In this document: positions 58,767-64,000 of the stretch, one piece after another
How positions within the stretch are numbered: position 1 is the stretch's first letter
Layout of the letters: each line of letters opens with the position of its first letter
Source: Botrytis cinerea B05.10
Lineage: Eukaryota > Ascomycota > Leotiomycetes > Helotiales > Sclerotiniaceae
DNA: 64,000 bases
Assembly (NCBI RefSeq): GCF_000143535.2
Contig: NC_037310.1
Span: 3,224,001 to 3,288,000, forward strand
Reading direction: 5' to 3'
Program-made: the position numbers and the translations under genes
The notes under the pieces: generated by a model
Told to the model about the DNA's origin: nothing
The model's input: only the letters and a program-made list of their open reading frames with translations
Database searches by the model: none

Positions 58767-60713
58767 CTACCAATCAATCCAAACCCCACCCGGTAAAACT
58801 CCCCTCATAACTCCCCAATGCCCCTTCGCACTTTTAACCTGCCACTCCTGCAACCTCCCAGTCTCATTCCTCCTTAATACGCCCGCAAAAGCTTCTTCTC
58901 CTTTCTCTTCTCCCAGCTTTAACTCTTCGTCTTCTATCTCCCACTTTGGTAATAAAAATGCTCTTCTCGCATTACTTCTCAAAAAGTCCTTTTCAATTGG
59001 TTTGCGGAATGTGATTGATGGCGCAGAAGTTTCAGGACCCAAAGAAGGCGTTTCGGAAAGAGGTTTTGTGCAAAAGATTACCATGTTAGTGAAATCCTGT
59101 CCCGTTTCCGCAATGTGCTGATCCGTTGGTGCTTCGGCCTCACGGTAAATACGACAGGCGGAGAAGAGTGAGCGAATTGTACGATGAATGATTACGAAAG
59201 GGGGAAGAAGGAAGTCTCCAGCAAAGTTCTATAGGTAATCAGTACAAAAATCTTAAAACTTCAAGAACGATAGAACGTACAATGGCAATAACACCACCCG
59301 GTTCCAAGATATCGTGAAGATCCTTCAAAAACTCATATGTAAATAGTTCAACGGGTTCAGCCCCGCCTGTAAACACGTCGTGCACAATGTAGTTGAACTT
59401 CTTTCCTTGAGCTGCAAAATTTGACGCGACAGATACGGCGTCATCAATGATAGTTTCTTGGGGCTCAGGAAGAGAAAAGTATTTTTGAGCGAAGTCAACC
59501 ACGACGGGATCAATCTCCACCAAAGTGGTATGAATTCCATGGGATATCAGAGCAGCTGGAGTAGTACCAATACCAAGACCACTATTTTGTATCAGTATAA
59601 TGAACAAATTCATCGTAGAGAAATCTGGGAAACTCACATGACCAATGCACTAGCATCCTTGTCTTTAATTGGCTTTTCGACTTCAATCAAACGTATTGCC
59701 TCTAGCATCACAAAAATTCCATAAATAGGCTCAGCAAGTCCTTTAGCTTTTTCCCCATTGACCAACCACTCTCCTCCCAAAAGACTATGATCACAACGCA
59801 TAGCACGGAATCCATTGCCCATCGTCAAGCTTTCAATAACGGATACATAACCAGTCAGAGATTCTTTTCGTTCAAGTATCGACCAACCATTGGCATTCAT
59901 CGTACTATTAAGCTGATTTATCGCATATGGCGTTGGAACATGTATGTTAAATAATGCAGTATGGAATAGTGCTGGTAGTATCCAAAGTAGAAGTTTCGAA
60001 GGGGCAAAAGCTGAATACAAAGCCTGGAGTACAATTTGCATCCCAAGACGTGTGAAAATGATGGATTGACCAATGTATTGAGAAATCTGATTTGCGGATA
60101 CATATTCCACAGTTTTGAAAAAGATGTATGAGACAATCCCTGGTGCTGCATCGGATATCCAAGGCCATCGACCAGACGTGAGTTCTAAATCGTCCAATGT
60201 AGTAGCCGTACACGAGACGGACAGGATGAGTAAAGGTAAAAATGTGAGTCCTTCCGTAATAGGAGGTCCAAGATTAGCTCCCATATAACCACTCAACTTG
60301 AAGAGGAAATATTGAGCCACTGGAATGTAAGCCGCGATAATTGGAAGAAGCTGGACTGGTCTCCTAATTGGAAGATAACGCCTAATGAATAGGTTTGACG
60401 ACCAGCCTAAGAAGCAAGCCGTCATGACTCCTTTCGAATGCCATATTCCAGCTGGATATGATCCATAGACTGGAGAGAGAGTAAGTTGAGAGACATTTGA
60501 GTATATGGCGGCGAGTGAAAGGAGGGTAGCTGATCGAGCCAAGACCCAAAGTTGAGATAAGAGAAATCTGGTTGTGGTCTCTTCTTGGGCTTTCGATGCT
60601 AAGGCTTTGAGCTCTTTCTCAAAATTCTCTTGAGTAAATGATTGTAATTGTTCATCATTTATACTTGTTGCTTTCGATGATTTGGAAGGTTTTGGGGATG
60701 ATTTTGGTGCCAT
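58767..60713 (-). CDS. Membrane-anchored spermidine-synthase-like (Rossmann methyltransferase-fold) protein
   Basis: Three exons (60713-59638, 59581-59281, 59228-58767) give 612 aa. The start is the ATG of MAPKSSPKPSKSS; a further ATG 19 codons upstream is in frame but less likely. Residues 1-50 are Lys/Ser-rich and cytosolic. About residues 55-290 hold some seven hydrophobic helices (LLPIIAAYIPVAQYFLFKL, FLPLLILSVSCTATTL, LLLWILPALFHTALFNI). The C-terminal half is a spermidine/spermine-synthase-like fold with the nucleotide-binding loop VIGLGIGTTPAALISHG, TTLVEIDPVVVDFAQKYF and FNYIVHDVFTGGAEPVELFT. The true polyamine-binding residues were not checked, so polyamine synthesis is not claimed. 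Fused membrane-plus-synthase proteins of this type are widespread and uncharacterised in fungi. Confidence 0.85.
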
Positions 60714-61399
60714 GATATCTATGATTTGAAATTGTTCGGAGAAGGGGGTGAGATGAAGGTATTTAAACACCCACCAATAATCTTATCAAGCGAAAATTGC
60801 AACAAATTAAAACTTCAACATTACTTCCGCAAGAGAAGAGGATTCGAGTTTGTATTTCAATGAACTGACATCTGAATACGTTGCGACAATTGTTTTGTTT
60901 GAGGCCAATGCGTGAATTCTGAAACGCGAAAGAACCACAAAACACGTGATGTTTTAGATGAAGGAAGAGGAACAAGACCTCGCTCGGAGTTTGATGTTTT
61001 TGTTCCGCAAGGAAGTTTAGGATGAATTGGGTAAATTGGAGTTCTGACCATGGGATGAACTAGTTGGTTGAGATCAAGGACTTGGACGTGTACCGGTAGT
61101 TATCATTACATCGTAATTCATCAATTCAGTGGGGCAGAACTTTCAAAGCGATGGCTCGTTGTTAGTTTGTAAAGTAAATAGATAAATAAATAGGTATATA
61201 AATAATGATACTACATTTTTAGGATAACGAAAAAGTTATACAGGATGCCATCGTTGCCCTGCGGAAGAGGGCCCAACATGAAAACCCTCGACCCCCATTG
61301 GGATGAAACATAATCATACAGGATGCCATCGTTGCCCTGCTGCCGAAGACCAAACATTAACGTCGTCGACACCCCTCGCAACTCCATCGCCAACACAAC
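60714..61399. other. Spacer with a duplicated segment
   Basis: Promoter of the spermidine-synthase-like gene and 3' flank of the L-galactonate dehydratase gene, the latter holding the direct repeats at 61238-61340. Confidence 0.5.
61238..61340 (+). repeat. Pair of identical 25-bp direct repeats, 78 bp apart
   Basis: The same 25 bases (starting ATACAGGATGCCATCG and ending TTGCCCTGC) occur at 61238-61262 and 61316-61340. The sequences following each copy are also alike (AAGAGGGCCCAACAT vs AAGACCAAACATTAA; CTCGACCCC vs GTCGACACCCC). This indicates an older duplication of about 78 bp in the 3' region of the dehydratase gene. Confidence 0.9.
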
Positions 61400-62880
61400 T
61401 TAGATCTTGATACCCTCCAAGATAGGCTTAGCCTCTTCACTCTTCCACCAACTGACTCCATCCTTTCCTGGGTACTCAAATTGATCCATACTTGCTGCCT
61501 TCATCTCGACACTGTATCCTGGCTCCAATGGAGTCTGGTAGTAACCACCCTTGATGACCGATGGGTGCTCGAAGTGCTCATGAAGATGGTCAACATATTC
61601 GAGGACACTCAACTTTCCACTGACTACGACGTAGTCGATGGTACTCAAATGTTGAGTATACTCTGGAAGTCCGACACCACCACTGTGTGGAACAATTGGG
61701 ACACCGAACTTCTTGGCCATGAGAAGAACAGCCAAGACTTCATTGACACCTCCCATTCGGCAGGCATCAATTTGGCAGACATCGATGGCGCCGCTAGCCA
61801 AAAGTTGTTTGAAGATAACTCTGTTTTGGCACATCTCACCAGTTGCAACACCGATTCCATATGGTTTGAGAGCTTCACGAATAGCCTTGTGACCGAGAAT
61901 ATCATCAGGAGAAGTGGGCTCCTCGATAAACCATGGCTTGAACTCTTTGAGTTGTTGCATATATTCGATAGCTTCAGGGACAGACCAGACCTATATGATT
62001 GTTAGTTTGGAAACGGATTATCACTACTCTGATGTAACATACCTGGTTTGCATCAACCATAAGAATATTGCCCTTGTCGTAGCCAATGACTTCTCTTGCA
62101 ATTGACAAACGTTCTCGATCATCTTCAACAGATGTTCCAACCTTAAGCTTGAAATGTCTGTATCCCTTGGCCAAAGTTTCCTCCAAGAGCCCCTTCATCT
62201 TATCTTTGCCATAACCCAACCATCCGGCACTTGTGGTGTAGGCAGGAACAGCCTTGTTGTTTAAGGCGTCTTCAATTCTCTTTGCCTTTCCTCCCTCTTC
62301 AGCCTTCAACATAGCAATGGCCTCTTCAGGTGTAATAGCATCAGTGATATAACGGAAATCGATACAGCTGACGAATTCCTCAGGGCTCATGTCTGCAACA
62401 ATTCTCCAGACAGGCTTGTTGAGTGTCTTTGCCCACAAATCCCAGATAGCATTGACGACGGCTCCAAGGGCAAGATGAATTACACCCTTTTCTGGGCCAA
62501 TCCATCTAAGTTGCGAATCGGAAACGAGATATCTCCAGGTTTGACCCCAATTTGAGACGAGGGAGGAAAGGGTGCGTCCCTTGAGACGATCGGCGACATG
62601 ATCGATTGCAGCACATACGATATCGTTTCCACGACCGATTGTGAAAGTCTGCGAGAGGAAGGATTGGTTAGCAAGGTACAAACAGAGCAATTGAAAGTAA
62701 ACAAAAACGTTGTAATCGTCTTACCATGCCATGACCAGAGAACTCGGAATCGGTCTTGAGAATACAGTATGCAGAACTATAATCTCCAGCAGCGTTCATA
62801 GCATCTGAGCCCGTCTTGTCGAGGGAAGTGGGAAATCGAACATCGCGAGTATCCCAACCTGTGATTGTAACTTCAGCCAT
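61400..62880 (-). CDS. lgd1: L-galactonate dehydratase
   Basis: Second-step enzyme family of fungal D-galacturonate catabolism: dehydrates L-galactonate to 2-keto-3-deoxy-L-galactonate in the cytosol. Three exons (62880-62725, 62648-62043, 61990-61400) give 450 aa. It is an enolase-superfamily (mandelate racemase subgroup) protein. The N-terminal capping domain begins MAEVTITGWDTRDVRFPTSL, and the barrel carries the Lys pair in HFKLKVG, Mg2+ ligands Asp251 (VDANQ), Glu277 (FIEEP) and Glu306 (ATGEM), and the acid/base His356 (IVPHSGG). It resembles Trichoderma LGD1 closely along its full length, from memory of that family. L-fuconate dehydratase is the nearest alternative function. Expression is expected to be induced by pectin or galacturonate; a CCNCCAA-type box lies upstream. 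Confidence 0.93.
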
Positions 62881-63005
62881 GATGGTCGATATGAGGAGAA
62901 ACTGTGAGTCAAAGAGGTGAACGGATAAGTATAAGAATGGACGATTGAAGAGAGAGAGATAGTTGGAAAGAAGTGTTTGACCTACAGATTGGGAAAGAAG
63001 CAGAC

Positions 63006-63034
63006 AAATATATACAAATTTATTGAGCCATTGG
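63006..63034 (-). promoter_or_regulatory. TATA-like and CCAAT boxes upstream of lgd1
   Basis: Read on the minus strand, a CCAAT (63034-63030) is followed by a TATATA stretch (63013-63006), about 150 and 130 bases before the start codon at 62880. The arrangement fits a core promoter, but both motifs are common by chance. Confidence 0.35.
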
Positions 63035-63164
63035 AACGTTTGGAAAGCAGTCAAGAGAGCATAATCGATTGGCTCAACAGTGGGGCAATTGGACCGAAGT
63101 CAAAAGTACGACGATGATTTCTGTGTTGTTTTCCTTTTCAGTCAACGACAATCAAGGGTTTGTA

Positions 63165-63171
63165 TTGGTGG
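63165..63171 (-). promoter_or_regulatory. CCACCAA box, candidate GaaR (galacturonate activator) site
   Basis: The minus-strand heptamer CCACCAA fits the CCNCCAA consensus described for the Zn2Cys6 activator GaaR of galacturonate genes. It lies about 285 bp upstream of the dehydratase start and is the only match noticed in that promoter. Confidence 0.4.
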
Positions 63172-63441
63172 AAGAATAGAGTTTCTGTCGACCCCGCGCT
63201 ATTTTTTTGATCATTTACCTCACACGGTCCTTCTTCCAATCCTCCCTTTCCCCCATTCACTCCACCCACACTTCACTCACAACTTCACTCCAATCACACT
63301 TCACCAACCCCTCGTACCCCCTGATTCGGAACCCCCACATTGTTCGAGATTCTGGCGGGAGAAAGAAAATCCGGGTGAGACTAATTTTTTGCATCCCAGC
63401 TACTCGTACTTGCCGGGAGGTATTCATGCAATACACAATTG

Positions 63442-63475
63442 GCCCATCAACCCATCAACCCATCAACCCATCATA
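63442..63475 (+). repeat. (CCCATCAA)n octamer repeat
   Basis: Four tandem copies of the octamer in non-coding DNA. Confidence 0.85.
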
Positions 63476-64000
63476 CGCCAGCAAGGTCCTGCAAGCAATA
63501 CTAATATCCCGAGCTCGTACTCTTTCTTAGAATCCTCCAAGAGCGCTCTATGCTCGAGGAAAGACTTGGTATAACCTCGTCCTCTTCGCATTCAATTTCC
63601 ACATCATGGCTCAACTATCGTTTCGACGGCCTTCGTGGAAAACTTACACTGCACATTGTCTATTGTTTGATCAAAGCGGAACGAAGGACACCTCTCGTGA
63701 CACTTCATGCATTGAAATGTCAATATCCGGGTTTGCCCCCACCTATGGTCCGAGTTATTGAGGTTGCTCAACGGTAGTATTGGGACTTCAAATAGACTCA
63801 TTGCTCCACTTCGTCGATTGAGATCGCAGTCATTCATGTTGGAGGAACATTCGGTGACAGGAAAATACTCGACCATTCGTGTTTCTTATTCCTTTAAGTT
63901 TTCTTGACGGGAAAGAAAGGGTATTTTGATCACGCCCTGGGTCTTTTCGAATGACCGACGGGCAGACCCTTTCAAGTTTCATGCTAATATACCCGGAGAC

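Larger units (their letters stand above)
62881..64000. other. Promoter region and right edge of window
   Basis: Upstream DNA of the dehydratase gene, then C/A-rich sequence. A tandem CCCATCAA repeat lies at 63442-63475. ORFs at 63080-63574 are composition-driven, with no motif. Confidence 0.5.

Noticed and set aside
1..64000. tRNA or rRNA genes
   Set aside because: No cloverleaf with a GGTTCRA-type T arm or rRNA-like segment was recognised on reading; a covariance-model scan would be decisive.

Overview
This window is nuclear DNA of a filamentous ascomycete. Genes are interrupted by short introns (mostly 50-120 nt) with GTAAGT/GTATGT donors and CTAAC/CTGAC-type branch points. The proteins look like Leotiomycete ones, so a Sclerotiniaceae species (Botrytis or Sclerotinia type) is the best guess. 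That placement is inferred from familiarity with protein families, not from a search. All exon structures were rebuilt by hand from splice signals and reading-frame continuity.

Layout. 0-5.6 kb: the 5' part of a twin-CX9C protein gene that runs off the left edge, a decayed gag-like zinc-knuckle frame, a second frame broken by one stop, and a charged low-complexity protein gene. 7.3-13.8 kb: the proteasome adaptor ECM29 (8 exons). 15.7-17.0 kb: a 14-3-3 gene with an 8-nt microexon. 20.5-23.8 kb: a SERCA-type calcium ATPase. 24.3-28.6 kb: proteasome subunit beta3, a TUG/UBX Cdc48 adaptor and ribosomal protein eL36. 31.4-32.7 kb: mitochondrial cytochrome c peroxidase. 36.2-38.0 kb: a 12-unit, 25-bp minisatellite just upstream of an unrecognised two-exon gene. 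39.3-41.3 kb: two convergent genes that look like divergent paralogues. 44.4-48.4 kb: a secreted WSC + GH128 glucanase-like enzyme and a single-pass membrane protein. 50-52 kb: a small basic ORF, a nonsense-broken gene relic and a hairpin. 53.3-54.9 kb: a seven-helix fungal rhodopsin-domain membrane protein. 55.5-56.5 kb: a secreted cutinase. 58.8-60.7 kb: a membrane-anchored spermidine-synthase-like methyltransferase-fold protein. 61.4-62.9 kb: L-galactonate dehydratase of the D-galacturonate (pectin) pathway, with a CCNCCAA-type box upstream.

Themes. Protein turnover recurs: ECM29, beta3 and a UBX adaptor, the last two divergently transcribed from one 665-bp interval. The right half holds functions fitting a plant-associated fungus (cutinase, glucan-active enzyme, galacturonate catabolism, surface receptor-like protein). 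Conserved housekeeping genes alternate with long gene-poor stretches that carry relics, minisatellites and a small GC-rich double-hairpin element found three times. No CRISPR array, complete transposon, rRNA or tRNA gene was recognised.
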